DNA of 64,000 nt, taken from contig NW_003150096.1 of assembly GCF_000003605.2 (NCBI RefSeq), forward strand, positions 1 to 64,000. Direction: 5' to 3'. The position numbers were made by a program, and so were the translations under genes. The DNA comes from Saccoglossus kowalevskii (lineage: Eukaryota > Hemichordata > Enteropneusta > Harrimaniidae). A model generated the notes under the pieces. The model was not told the origin of the DNA, searched no databases, and worked only from the letters and a program-made list of their open reading frames with translations. Below, in pieces: positions 35,708 through 48,965 of this stretch (within the stretch, counting starts at the first letter, position 1; each line of letters opens with the position of its first letter).

Positions 35708-36656
35708 ATGGCTATTTACGAAATATTAGGTGACATTTTAGAACTTTTAACTATGGGACGTGTTAATATGATATCACAGGTAACTATCACGAGTAAATCT
35801 ATCAACTTTGCAATCGCTTTTTACAACTTTGTAAGCAGTTTGTCGCCGATTTCACGGTTCGCTATTGTGATAACCAGCTTATATGTGAGGCATTTTCGAG
35901 ATATTCACTTAACATTTTCCAAATTTAACTGCGGGGTCGTCATGCCAATGACTTAGGTTAAATACACGATCAACGCCTTCAACATTTCCATAATTTGTTT
36001 GCTACTTTGCACGCAGTGTTCTAACATGTTACAGTCTGTTCTTGTGAACATATATAGGCTGCTTTCAACTGGCTTTTATTAAATTTGTCGACGTTACAAC
36101 TGCGCGTTTCAACATGCCAACAACTTAGGTCATATATACCAATACATCTACCAACATTTCTATCATTTGGACAACTGTGCAATCACTTTGAACAACTTTG
36201 CACGATAAGTGTTAACAGCTTAAAACCCATTTACGTGCCGACAGCATCAACAACTTGTTCTTGAAAATTAGAAGGGATTTTAAAACTTTGCATTAATTAA
36301 AAAAATACGAAAACTTCATGATTCTCTACTATAAATGAATGGCATCACAGTTAGAAAGAATGCAAAAACGTTGCATATATCATTTCCATTTGCGTGAAGA
36401 AACAAAAAGAAAAAAAACATCCAACAACTCTTTTATTCAGGGAGTCTCCCATGCAAGTACTAACCACGACCGATTGTGCTTTACTTTAGACATTGTTCGG
36501 TCACCTAACCATACGGCTGCGTGGATTATTTAAATTTGAGCCGAATTGACGGCTATTTCTTGTTTTGAATGTTCTAAAATTGATATCGCTGGCACAAGTA
36601 CATTCTAATATTGTCCTATGACCTCCTCATATCTCGAGTAACACTTCGCTAATTTA
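35708..36656 (+). repeat. Satellite unit 38, I head / T1 tail
   Basis: A 949-bp unit with a private TTTTAGAACTTTTAAC in the head, ATTTCCATAATT and GACGTTACAAC (both shared with unit 50), and a four-base insertion in CACGATAAGTGTTAAC near 36205. Confidence 0.95.
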
Positions 36657-37602
36657 ATGGCTATTTACGAAATATTAGGTGACATTTTCGAACTTTTAAC
36701 TATGGGACGTGTTAATATGATATCACAGGTAACTATCACGAGTAAATCTATCAACTTTGCAATCGCTTTTTACAACTTTGTAAGCAGTTTGTCGCCGATT
36801 TCACGGTTCGCTATTGTGATAACCAGCTTATATGTGAGGCATTTTCGAGATATTCACTTAACATTTTCCAAATTTAACTGCGGGGTCGTCATGCCAATGA
36901 CTTAGGTTAAATACACGATCAACGCCTTCAACATTTCAATAATTTGTTTGCTACTTTGCACGCAGTGTTCTAACATGTTACAGTCTGTTCTTGTGAACAT
37001 ATATAGGCTGCTTTCAACTGGCTTTTATTAAATTTGTCGACTTTACAACTGCGCGTTTCAACATGCCAACAACGTAGGTCATATATACAAATACATCTAC
37101 CATAATTGCTATCATTTTGCACAACTTTGCAATCACTTTGAACAACTTTGCACGTTGTGTTAACAGCTTAAAACCCATTACGTGCCGACAGCATCAACAA
37201 CTTGTTCTGGAAAATTAGAAGGGATTTTAAAACTTTGCATTAATTAAAAAAATACGAAAACTTCACGATTCTCTACTATAAATGAATGGCATCACAGTTA
37301 GAAAGAATGCAAAAACGTTGCATATATCATTTCCATTTGCGTGAAGAAACAAAAAGAAAAAAAACATCCAACAACTCTTTTATTCAGGGAGTCTCCCATG
37401 CAAGTACTAACCACGACCGATTGTGCTTTACTTTAGACATTGTTCGGACACCTAACCACACGGCTGCATGGATTATTTAAATTTGAGCCGAATTGACGGC
37501 TATTTCTTGTTTTGAATGTTCTAAAATTGATATCGCTGGCACAAGTACATTCTAATATTGTCCTATGACCTCCTCATATCTCGAGTACACTTCACTAATT
37601 TA
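36657..37602 (+). repeat. Satellite unit 39, I head / mixed T1-T2 tail
   Basis: A 946-bp unit. The tail is T1 until 37440, then GGACACC and CACACGGCTGCATGG (T2), then ATTGTCCT (T1) again. This short T2 patch looks like conversion. The end lacks one base (GAGTACAC). Confidence 0.95.
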
Positions 37603-38546
37603 ATGGCTATTTATGAAATATTAGTGACATTTTCGAACTTTTAACTATGGGACGTGTAATATGATATCACAGGTAACTATCACGAGTAAATCTATCAACT
37701 TTGCAATCGCTTTTACAACTTTGTAGGCAGTTTGTCGCCGATTTCACGGTTCGCTATTGTGATAACCAGCTTATATGTGAGGTATTTTCGAGATATTCAC
37801 TTAACATTTTCCAAATTTAACTGCGGGGTCGTCATGCCAATGACTTAGGTTAAATACACGATCAACGCCTTCAACATTTCAATAATTTGTTTGCTACTTT
37901 GCACGCTGTGTTCTAACATGTTACAGTCTGTTCTTGTGAACAAATATAGGCTGCTTTCAACTGGCTTTTATTAAATTTGTCGACTTTACAACTGCGCGTT
38001 TCAACATGCCAACAACGTAGGTCATATATACCAATACATCTACCAACATTTCTATCATTTTGCACAACTTTGCAATCACTTTGAACAACTTTGCACGTTG
38101 TGTTAACAGCTTAAAACCCATTACGTGCCGACAGCATCAACAACTTGTTCTTGAAAATTAGAAGGGATTTTAAAACTTTGCATTAATTAAAAAAATACGA
38201 AAACTTCATGATTCTCTACTATAAATGAATGGCATCACAGTTAGAAAGAATGCAAAAACGTTGCATATATCATTTCGATTTGCGTGAAGAAACAAAAAGA
38301 AAAAAAACATCCAACAACTCTTTTATTCAGGGAGTCTCCCATGCAAGTACTAACCACGACCGATTGTGCTTTACTTTAGACATTGTTCGGTCACCTAACC
38401 ATACGGCTGCGTGGATTATTTAAATTTGAGCCGAATTGACGGCTATTTCTTGTTTTGAATGTTCTAAAATTGATATCGCTGGCACAAGTACATTCTAATA
38501 TTGTCCTATGACCTCCTCATATCTCGAGTAACACTTCGCTAATTTA
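37603..38546 (+). repeat. Satellite unit 40, I head with several one-base losses, T1 tail
   Basis: A 944-bp unit. It lacks single bases relative to the I consensus at ATTAGTGAC, CGTGTAATATG and CGCTTTTAC, all within 90 bp, which destroys the 82-codon frame. The losses are in runs of identical bases, so an assembly error is possible. Confidence 0.94.
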
Positions 38547-39493
38547 ATGGCTATTTACGAAATATTAGGAGACATTTTCGAACTTTTAACTATGGGACGT
38601 GTTAATATGATATCACAGGTAACTATCACGAGTAAATCTATCAACTTTGCAATCGCTTTTTACAACTTTGTAAGCAGTTTGTCGCCGATTTCACGGTTCG
38701 CTATTGTGATAACCAGCTTATATGTGAGGCATTTTCGAGATATTCACTTAACATTTTCCAAATTTAACTGCGGGGTCGTCATGCCAATGACTTAGGTTAA
38801 ATACACGATCAACGCCTTCAACATTTCAATAATTTGTTTGCTACTTTGCACGCAGTGTTCTAACATGTTACAGTCTGTTCTTGTGAACATATATAGGCTG
38901 CTTTCAACTGGCTTTTATTAAATTTGTCGACTTTACAACTGCGCGTTTCAACATGCCAACAACGTAGGTCATATATACCAATACATCTACCAACATTTCT
39001 ATCATTTTGCACAACTTTGCAATCACTTTGAACATCTTTGCACGTTGTGTTAACAGCTTAAAACCCATTACGTGCCGACAGCATCAACAACTTGTTCTTG
39101 AAAATTAGAAGGGATTTTAGAACTTTGCATTAATTAAAAAAATACGAAAACTTCATGATTCTCTACTATAAATGAATGGCATCACAGTTAGAAAGAATGC
39201 AAAAACGTTGCATATATCATTTCCATTTGCGTGAAGAAACAAAAAGAAAAAAAACATCCAACAACTCTTTTATTCAGGGAGTCTCCCATGCAAGTACTAA
39301 CCACGACCGATTGTGCTTTACTTTAGACAATGTTCCCTCACCTAACCATACAGCTGCGTGGATTATTTAAATTTGAGCCGAATTGACGGCTATTTCTTGT
39401 TTTGAATGTTCTAAAATTGATATCGCTGGCACAAGTACATTCTAATATTGTCCTATGACCTCCTCATATCTCGAGTAACACTTCACTAATTTA
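38547..39493 (+). repeat. Satellite unit 41, I head / T1 tail
   Basis: A 947-bp unit. The tail has AACATCTTTGC, TTTTAGAACTTTGC and CATACAGCTGCG, shared with unit 49. It also has GTTCCCTCACC, which unit 49 lacks. Confidence 0.95.
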
Positions 39494-40440
39494 ATGGCTA
39501 TTTATGAAATATTAGGTGACATTTTCGAACTTTTAACTATGGGACGTGTTAATATGATATCACAGGTAACTATCACGAGTAAATCTATCAACTTTGCAAT
39601 CGCTTTTTACAACTTTGTAAGCAGTTTGTCGCCGATTTCACGGTTCGCTATTGTGATAACCAGCTTATATGTGAGGCATTTTCGAGATATTCACTTAACA
39701 TTTTCCAAATTTAACTGCGGGGTCGTCATGCCAATGACTTAGGTTAAATACACGATCAACGCCTTCAACATTTCAATAATTTGTTTGCTACTTTGCACGC
39801 AGTGTTCTAACATGTTACAGTCTGTTCTTGTGAACATATATAGGCTGCTTTCAACTGGCTTTTATTAAATTTGTCGACTTTACAACTGCGCGTTTCAACA
39901 TGCCAACAACTTAGGTCATATATACCAATACATCTACCAACATTTCTATCATTTTGCACAACTGTGCAATCACTTTGAACAACTTTGCACGTTGTGTTAA
40001 CAGCTTAAAACCCATTACGTGCCGACAGCATCAACAACTTGTTCTGGAAAATTAGAAGGGATTTTAAAACTTTGCATTAATTAAAAAAATACGAAAACTT
40101 CACGATTCTCTACTATAAATGAATGGCATCACAGTTAGAAAGAATGCAAAAACGTTGCATATATCATTTCCATTTGCGTGAAGAAACAAAAAGAAAGAAA
40201 ACATCCAACAACTCTTTTATTTAGGGAGTCTCCCATGCAAGTACTAACCACAACCGATTGTGCTTTACTTTAGACATTGTTCGGACACCTAACCACACGG
40301 CTGCATGGATTATTTAAATTTGAGCCGAATTGACGGCTATTTCTTGTTTTGAATGTTCTAAAATTGATATCGCTGGCACAAGTACATTCTAATATTGACC
40401 TATGACCTCCTCATAACTCGAGTAACACTTCGCTAATTTA
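39494..40440 (+). repeat. Satellite unit 42, I head / T2 tail
   Basis: A 947-bp unit with ATGGCTATTTATG at the anchor as in unit 3, CAACTGTGC in the middle and a complete T2 tail. It leads into the N head of unit 43. Confidence 0.96.
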
Positions 40441-41387
40441 ATGGCTAATTACGAAATATTAGGTGACATTTTCGAACTTTTAACTATGGGACGTGTTAAT
40501 ATGATATCACAGGTAACTATCCTGAGTGAATCTATGAACTTTGCAATCGCTTTTTACAACTTTGTAAGCAGTTTGTCGCCGATTTCTCGGTTCGCTATTG
40601 TGATAACCAGCTTATATGTGAGGCATTTTCGAGATATTCACTTAACATTTTCCAAATTTAACTGCGGGGTCGTCATGCCAATGACTTAGGTTAAATACAC
40701 GATCAACGCCTTCAACATTTCAATAATTTGTTTGCTACTTTGCACGCAGTGTTCTAACATGTTACAGTCTGTTCTTGTGAACATATATAGGCTGCTTTCA
40801 ACTGGCTTTTATTAAATTTGTCGACTTTACAACTGCGCGTTTCAACATGCCAACAACTTAGGTCATATATACCAATACATCTACCAACATTTCTATCATT
40901 TGGACAACTGTGCAATCACTTTGAACAACTTTGCACGTTGTGTTAACAGCTTAAAACCCATTACGTGCCGACAGCATCAACAACTTGTTCTGGAAAATTA
41001 GAAGGGATTTTAAAACTTTGCATTAATTAAAAAAAATACGAAAACTTCACGATTCTCTACTATAAATGAATGGCATCACAGTTAGAAAGAATGCAAAAAC
41101 GTTGCATATATCATTTCCATTTGCGTGAAGAAACAAAAAGAAAGAAAACATCCAACAACTCTTTTATTTAGTGAGTCTCCCATGCAAGTACTAACCACAA
41201 CCGATTGTGCTTTACTTTAGACATTGTTCGGACACCTAACCACACGGCTGCATGGATTATTTAAATTTGAGCCGAATTGACGGCTATTTCTTGTTTTGAA
41301 TGTTCTAAAATTGATATCGCTGGCACAAGTACATTCTAATATTGACCTATGACCTCCTCATAACTCGAGTAACACTTCGCTAATTTA
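40441..41387 (+). repeat. Satellite unit 43, N head with I 3' part, T2 tail
   Basis: A 947-bp unit. The head is N with a private ATCCTGAGTGAATC. After the ORF it shows I markers (CGCCTTCAAC, GCACGCAGTG, CATTTGGACAAC) and a T2 tail with TTAGTGAGTC. Confidence 0.95.
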
Positions 41388-42339
41388 ATGGCTAATTACG
41401 AAATATTAGGTGACATTTTCGAACTTTTAACTATGGGACGTGTTAATATGATATCACAGGTAAACTATCACGAGTAAATCTATCAACTTTGCAAATCGGC
41501 TTTTTTACAACTTTTTAAGCAGTTTGTCGCCGATTTTCACGGTTCGCTATTGTGATAACCAGCTTATATGTGAGGCATTTTCGAGATATTCACTTAACAT
41601 TTTCCAAATTTAACTGCGGGGTCGTCATGCCAATGACTTAGGTTAAATACACGATCAACGCCTTCAACATTTCAATAATTTGTTTGCTACTTTGCACGCA
41701 GTGTTCTAACATGTTACAGTCTGTTCTTGTGAACATATATAGGCTGCTTTCAACTGGCTTTTATTAAATTTGTCGACTTTACAACTGCGCGTTTCAACAT
41801 GCCAACAACGTAGGTCATATATACAAATACATCTACCATAATTGCTATCATTTTGCACAACTTTGCAATCACTTTGAACAACTTTGCACGTTGTGTTAAC
41901 AGCTTAAAACCCATTACGTGCCGACAGCATCAACAACTTGTTCTGGAAAATTAGAAGGGATTTTAAAACTTTGCATTAATTAAAAAAATACGAAAACTTC
42001 ACGATTCTCTACTATAAATGAATGGCATCACAGTTAGAAAGAATGCAAAAACGTTGCATATATCATTTCCATTTGCGTGAAGAAACAAAAAGAAAAAAAA
42101 CATCCAACAACTCTTTTATTCAGGGAGTCTCCCATGCAAGTACTAACCACGACCGATTGTGCTTTACTTTAGACATTGTTCGGTCACCTAACCATACGGC
42201 TGCGTGGATTATTTAAATTTGAGCCGAATTGACGGCTATTTCTTGTTTTGAATGTTCTAAAATTGATATCGCTGGCACAAGTACATTCTAATATTGACCT
42301 ATGACCTCCTCATAACTCGAGTAACACTTCGCTAATTTA
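41388..42339 (+). repeat. Satellite unit 44, N start then I core with clustered insertions
   Basis: A 952-bp unit. After a CTAATTAC start, GGTAAACTATCACG, GCAAATCGGC, CTTTTTTAC and GATTTTCACGG add about five bases within 80 bp (41460-41540). The frame is lost. The tail is T1 but ends ATTGACC and ATAACTCGAG. The cluster may be real or a consensus error. Confidence 0.94.
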
Positions 42340-43283
42340 ATGGCTAATTACGAAATATTAGGTGACATTTTCGAACTTTTAACTATGGGACGTGTTAATA
42401 TGATATCACAGGTAACTATCCCGAGTGAATCTATGAACTTTGCAATCGCTTTTTACAACTTTGTAAGCAGTTTGTCGCCGATTTCTCGGTTCGCTATTGT
42501 GATAACCAGCTTAGTGAGGCATTTTCGAGATATTCATTTAACATTTTCCAAATTTAACTGCGGGGTCGTCATGCCAATGACTTAGGTTAAATACACGATC
42601 AACGCCGTCAACATTTCAATAATTTGTTTGCTACTTTGCACGCTGTGTTCTAACATGTTACAGTCTGTTCTTGTGAACAAATATAGGCTGCTTTCAACTG
42701 GCTTTTATTAAATTTGTCGACTTTACAACTGCGCGTTTCAACATGCCAACAACGTAGGTCATATATACCAATACATCTACCAACATTTCTATCATTTTGC
42801 ACAACTTTGCAATCACTTTGAACAACTTTGCACGTTGTGTTAACAGCTTAAAACCCATTACGTGCCGACAGCATCAACAACTTGTTCTTGAAAATTAGAA
42901 GGGATTTTAAAACTTTGCATTAATTAAAAAAATACGAAAACTTCATGATTCTCTACTATAAATGAATGGCATCACAGTTAGAAAGAATGCAAAAACGTTG
43001 CATATATCATTTCCATTTGCGTGAAGAAACAAAAAGAAAAAAAACATCCAACAACTCTTTTATTCAGGGAGTCTCCCATGCAAGTACTAACCACGACCGA
43101 TTAAACTTTACTTTAGACATTGTTCGGTCAACTAACCACACGGCTGCATGGATTATTTAAATCTGAGCAGAATTGACGGCTATTTTTTGTTTTGAATGTT
43201 ATAAAATTGATATCGCTGGCACAAGTACATTTTAATATTGACTTATGACCTCCTCATATCTCGAATAACACTTCGCTAATTTA
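42340..43283 (+). repeat. Satellite unit 45, N head, three-base loss, T1-to-O tail
   Basis: A 944-bp unit. AGCTTAGTGAGG lacks three bases, so the frame is kept at 81 codons. The tail is T1 up to about 43098 and then divergent (ATTAAACTTTAC, CTGAGCAGAATTG), which marks the boundary of a homogenised block. Confidence 0.95.
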
Positions 43284-44231
43284 ATGGCTATTTATGAAAT
43301 ATCAGGTGACATTTTCGAACTTTAACTATGGGACGTGTTAATATGATATCACAGGTAACTATCCCGAGTGAATCTATCAACTTTGCAATCGCTTTTTACC
43401 ACTTTGTAAGCAGTGTGTCGCCGATTTCTCGGTTCGCTATTGTGATAACCAGCTTATATGTGAGGCATTTTCGAGATATCCACTTTAACATTTTCCAAAT
43501 TTAAATGCGGGGTCGTCATGCCAATGAAATAGGTTTAAATACACGATCAACGCCGACAACATTTCAATAATTTGTTTGCTACTTTGCACGCTGTGTTCTA
43601 ACATTTTACAGTCTGTTCTTGTGAACATATATCGGCTGCTTTCAACTGGCTTTTATTAAATGTGTCGACTTTACAACTGCGCGTTTCAACATGCCAACAA
43701 CTTAGGTCATATATAAAAATACATCTACCATCATTACTATCCCTTTGCACAACTTTGCAATCACTTTGAACAACTTTGCACGTTGTGTTAACAGCTTAAA
43801 AACTATTACGTGCCGACAGCATCAACAACTTGTTCTGGAAAATTAGAAGGGATTTTAAAACTTTGCATTAATTAAAAAAATTCGAAAACTTCACGATTCT
43901 CTATTATAAATGAGTGGCATCACAGTTCGGAAGAATGCAAAAACGTTGCCTATATAATTTCCATTTGCGTGATGTAACAAAAAGAAAAAAAACATCCAAC
44001 AACTTTTTTATTCAGGGAGTCTCCTATGCAAGTACTAACCACGACCGATTGCGCTTTACTTTAGACATTGTTCGGTCAACTAACCACACGGCTGCATGAA
44101 TTATTTAAATTTGAGCCGAATTGACGGCTATTTCTTGTTTTGAATGTTCTAAAATTGATATCGTTGGCACAAGTACATTCTAGAATTGACCTATGACCTC
44201 CTCATATCTCGAGTAACACTTCGCTAATTTA
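43284..44231 (+). repeat. Satellite unit 46, O type
   Basis: A 948-bp divergent unit. The 82-codon frame is broken (GAACTTTAACTATG, CCACTTTAAC). It has CAGTGTGTCG and a changed ORF-end site (GAAATAGG). Confidence 0.95.
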
Positions 44232-45178
44232 ATGGCTATTTACGAAATATTAGGTGACATTTTCGAACTTTTAGCTATGGGACGTGTTAATATGATATCA
44301 CAGGTAACTATCCTCAGTGAATCTATCAACTTTGCAATCGCTTTTTACAACTTTGTAAGCAGTTTGTCGCCGATTTCACGGTTCGCTATTGTGATAACCA
44401 GCTTATATGTGAGGCATTTTTGAGATATTCACTTAACATTTTCCAAATTTAAATGCGGGGTCGTCATGCCAATGACTTAGGTTAAATACACGATCAACGC
44501 CGTCAATATTTCAATAATTTGTTGGCTACTTTGTACGCTGTGTTCTAACATTTTACAGTCTGTTCTTGTGAACATATATAGGCTGCTTTCAACTGGCTTT
44601 TATTAAATTTGTCGACTTTACAACTGCGCGTTTCAACATGCCAACAACTTAGGTCATATATACAAATACATCTACCATCATTGCTATCCCTTTGCACAAC
44701 TTTGCAATAACTTTGAACAACTTTGCACGTTGTGTTAACAGCTTAAATACTATTACGTGCCGACAGCATCAACAACTTGTTCTGGAAAATTAGAAGGGAT
44801 TTTAAAACTTTGCATTAATAAAAAAATTCGAAAACTTCACGATTCTCTATTATAAATGAGTGGCATCACAGGTCGGAAGAATGCAAAAACGTTGCCTATA
44901 TCATTTCCATTTGCGTGATGTAACAAAAAGAAAAAAAAACATCCAACACCTTTTTTATTCAGGGGGTCATTTATGCAAGTAATAACCACGACCAATTGTG
45001 CTTTACTTTAGACATTGTTCGGTCACCTAACCACACGGCTGCATGGATTATTTAAATTTGAGCCGAATTGACGGCTATTTCTTGTTTTGAATGTTCTAAA
45101 ATTGATATTGCTGGCACAAGTACATTCTAGAATTGACCTATGACCTCCTCATATCTCGAGTAACACTTCGTTAATTTA
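44232..45178 (+). repeat. Satellite unit 47, O type
   Basis: A 947-bp unit. The head has TTTTAGCTATGGG and ATCCTCAGTG. A stop in CATTTTTGAGAT shortens the ORF to 63 codons. The tail has GGGGGTCATTTATGC near 44965. Confidence 0.95.
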
Positions 45179-46124
45179 ATGGCTATTTACGAAATATTAG
45201 GTGACATTTTCGAACTTTTAACTATGGGACGTGATAATATGATATCACAGGTAACTATCCCGAGTAAATCTATCAACTTTGCATTCGCTTTTTACAAATT
45301 TGTAGCAGTTTGTCGCCGATTTCACGGTTCGCTATTGTGATAACCAGCTTATATGTGAGGCATTTTCGAGATATTCACTTAACATTTTCCAAATTTAACT
45401 GCGGGGTCGTCATGCCAATGACTTAGGTTAAATACACGATCAACGCCGTCAACATTTCAATAATTTGTTTGCTACTTTGCACGCTGTGTTCTAACATGTT
45501 ACAGTCTATTCTTGTGAACAAATATAGGCTGCTTTCAACTGGCTTTTATTAAATTTGTCGACGTTACAACTGCGCGTTTCAACATGCCAACAACTTAGGT
45601 CATATATACCAATACATCTACCAACATTTCTATCATTTGGACAACTGTGCAATCACTTTGAACAACTTTGCACGTTGTGTTAACAGCTTAAAACCCATTA
45701 CGTGCCGACAGCATCAACAACTTGTTCTGGAAAATTAGAAGGGATTTTAAAACTTTGCATTAATTAAAAAAAATACGAAAACTTCACGATTCTCTACTAT
45801 AAATGAATGGCATCACAGTTAGAAAGAATGCAAAAACGTTGCATATATCATTTCCATTTGCGTGAAGAAACAAAAAGAAAGAAAACATCCAACAACTCTT
45901 TTATTTAGGGAGTCTCCCATGCAAGTACTAACCACAACCGATTGTGCTTTACTTTAGACATTGTTCGGACACCTAACCACACGGCTGCATGGATTATTTA
46001 AATTTGAGCCGAATTGACGGCTATTTCTTGTTTTGAATGTTCTAAAATTGATATCGCTGGCACAAGTACATTCTAATATTGACCTATGACCTCCTCATAA
46101 CTCGAGTAACACTTCGCTAATTTA
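45179..46124 (+). repeat. Satellite unit 48, O head changing to I/N sequence, T2 tail
   Basis: A 946-bp unit. It opens with CGTGATAATATG and a one-base loss (TTGTAGCAGTTTG), then becomes N/I-like (GAACAAATATAGG, CATTTGGACAAC) with a T2 tail. It reopens the homogenised block. Confidence 0.94.
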
Positions 46125-47071
46125 ATGGCTAATTACGAAATATTAGGTGACATTTTCGAACTTTTAACTATGGGACGTGTTAATATGATATCACAGGTAA
46201 CTATCCCGAGTGAATCTATGAACTTTGCAATCGCTTTTTACAACTTTGTAAGCAGTTTGTCGCCGATTTCTCGGTTCGCTATTGTGATAACCAGCTTATA
46301 TGTGAGGCATTTTCGAGATATTCACTTAACATTTTCCAAATTTAACTGCGGGGTCGTCATGCCAATGACTTAGGTTAAATACACGATCAACGCCGTCAAC
46401 ATTTCAATAATTTGTTTGCTACTTTGCACGCTGTGTTCTAACATGTTACAGTCTGTTCTTGTGAACAAATATAGGCTGCTTTCAACTGGCTTTTATTAAA
46501 TTTGTCGACTTTACAACTGCGCGTTTCAACATGCCAACAACGTAGGTCATATATACCAATACATCTACCAACATTTCTATCATTTTGCACAACTTTGCAA
46601 TCACTTTGAACATCTTTGCACGTTGTGTTAACAGCTTAAAACCCATTACGTGCCGACAGCATCAACAACTTGTTCTTGAAAATTAGAAGGGATTTTAGAA
46701 CTTTGCATTAATTAAAAAAATACGAAAACTTCATGATTCTCTACTATAAATGAATGGCATCACAGTTAGAAAGAATGCAAAAACGTTGCATATATCATTT
46801 CCATTTGCGTGAAGAAACAAAAAGAAAAAAAACATCCAACAACTCTTTTATTCAGGGAGTCTCCCATGCAAGTACTAACCACGACCGATTGTGCTTTACT
46901 TTAGACAATGTTCGGTCACCTAACCATACAGCTGCGTGGATTATTTAAATTTGAGCCGAATTGACGGCTATTTCTTGTTTTGAATGTTCTAAAATTGATA
47001 TCGCTGGCACAAGTACATTCTAATATTGTCCTATGACCTCCTCATATCTCGAGTAACACTTCGCTAATTTA
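46125..47071 (+). repeat. Satellite unit 49, N head / T1 tail
   Basis: A 947-bp unit with a standard N head. The tail has AACATCTTTGC, TTTTAGAACTTTGC, GACAATGTTCGG and CATACAGCTGCG, the same rare set as unit 41. Confidence 0.96.
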
Positions 47072-48018
47072 ATGGCTATTTACGAAATATTAGGTGACAT
47101 TTTCGAACTTTTAACTATGGGACGTGTTAATATGATATCACAGGTAACTATCACGAGTAAATCTATCAACTTTGCAATCGCTTTTTACAACTTTGTAAGC
47201 AGTTTGTCGCCGATTTCACGGTTCGCTATTGTGATAACCAGCTTATATGTGAGGCATTTTCGAGATATTCACTTAACATTTTCCAAATTTAACTGCGGGG
47301 TCGTCATGCCAATGACTTAGGTTAAATACACGATCAACGCCTTCAACATTTCCATAATTTGTTTGCTACTTTGCACGCAGTGGTCTAACATGTTACAGTC
47401 AGTTCTTGTGAACATATATAGGCTGCTTTCAACTGGCTTTTTTTAAATTTGTCGACGTTACAACTGCGCGTTTCAACATGCCAACAACTTAGGTCATATA
47501 TACCAATACATCTACCAACATTTCTATCATTTGGACAACTGTGCAATCACTTTGAACAACTTTGCACGTTGTGTTAACAGCTTAAAACCCATTACGTGCC
47601 GACAGCATCAACAACTTGTTCTGGAAAATTAGAAGGGATTTTAAAACTTTGCATTAATTAAAAAAAATACGAAAACTTCACGATTCTCTACTATAAATGA
47701 ATGGCATCACAGTTAGAAAGAATGCAAAAACGTTGCATATATCATTTCCATTTGCGTGAAGAAACAAAAAGAAAGAAAACATCCAACAACTCTTTTATTT
47801 AGGGAGTCTCCCATGCAAGTACTAACCACAACCGATTGTGCTTTACTTTAGACATTGTTCGGACACCTAACCACACGGCTGCATGGATTATTTAAATTTG
47901 AGCCGAATTGACGGCTATTTCTTGTTTTGAATGTTCTAAAATTGATATCGCTGGCACAAGTACATTCTAATATTGACCTATGACCTCCTCATAACTTGAG
48001 TAACACTTCGCTAATTTA
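47072..48018 (+). repeat. Satellite unit 50, I head / T2 tail
   Basis: A 947-bp unit with ATTTCCATAATT and GACGTTACAAC, shared with unit 38, plus private GCAGTGGTC, CAGTCAGTTC and a lost A in CTTTTTTTAAATT. It forms a dimer with unit 49. Confidence 0.96.
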
Positions 48019-48965
48019 ATGGCTAATTACGAAATATTAGGTGACATTTTCGAACTTTTAACTATGGGACGTGTTAATATGATATCACAGGTAACTATCA
48101 CGAGTAAATCTATCAACTTTGCAATCGCTTTTTACAACTTTGTAAGCAGTTTGTCGCCGATTTCACGGTTCGCTATTGTGATAACCAGCTTATATGTGAG
48201 GCATTTTCGAGATATTCACTTAACATTTTCCAAATTTAACTGCGGGGTCGTCATGCCAATGACTTAGGTTAAATACACGATCAACGCCTTCAACATTTCA
48301 ATAATTTGTTTGCTACTTTGCACGCAGTGTTCTAACATGTTACAGTCTGTTCTTGTGAACATATATAGGCTGCTTTCAACTGGCTTTTATTAAATTTGTC
48401 GACTTTACAACTGCGCGTTTCAACATGCCAACAACTTAGGTCATATATACCAATACATCTACCAACATTTCTATCATTTGGACAACTGTGCAATCACTTT
48501 GAACAACTTTGCACGTTGTGTTAACAGCTTAAAACCCATTACGTGCCGACAGCATCAACAACTTGTTCTGGAAAATTAGAAGGGATTTTAAAACTTTGCA
48601 TTAATTAAAAAAAATACGAAAACTTCACGATTCTCTACTATAAATAAATGGCATCACAGTTAGAAAGAATGCAAAAACGTTGCATATATCATTTCCATTT
48701 GCGTGAAGAAACAAAAAGAAAGAAAACATCCAACAACTCTTTTATTTAGTGAGTCTCCCATGCAAGTACTAACCACAACCGATTGTGCTTTACTTTAGAC
48801 ATTGTTCGGACACCTAACCACACGGCTGAATGGATTATTTAAATTTGAGCCGAATTGACGGCTATTTCTTGTTTTGAATGTTCTAAAATTGATATCGCTG
48901 GCACAAGTACATTCTAATATTGTCCTATGACCTCCTCATATCTCGAGTAACACTTCGCTAATTTA
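48019..48965 (+). repeat. Satellite unit 51, N start on an I core, mostly T2 tail
   Basis: A 947-bp unit. The anchor is CTAATTAC (N) but the ORF is otherwise I (CACGAGTAAATCTATC). The switch falls between 48030 and 48099. The tail has CTATAAATAAATGG, which removes the 64-codon start, and ends ATTGTCC. Confidence 0.95.

Larger units (their letters stand above)
35708..43100 (+). repeat. Homogenised N/I block
   Basis: Units 38-45 (first part) are all I or N with T1 or T2 tails. The I units form a run of five (38-42) followed by three N-headed units, so the strict dimer is not kept here. Confidence 0.85.
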
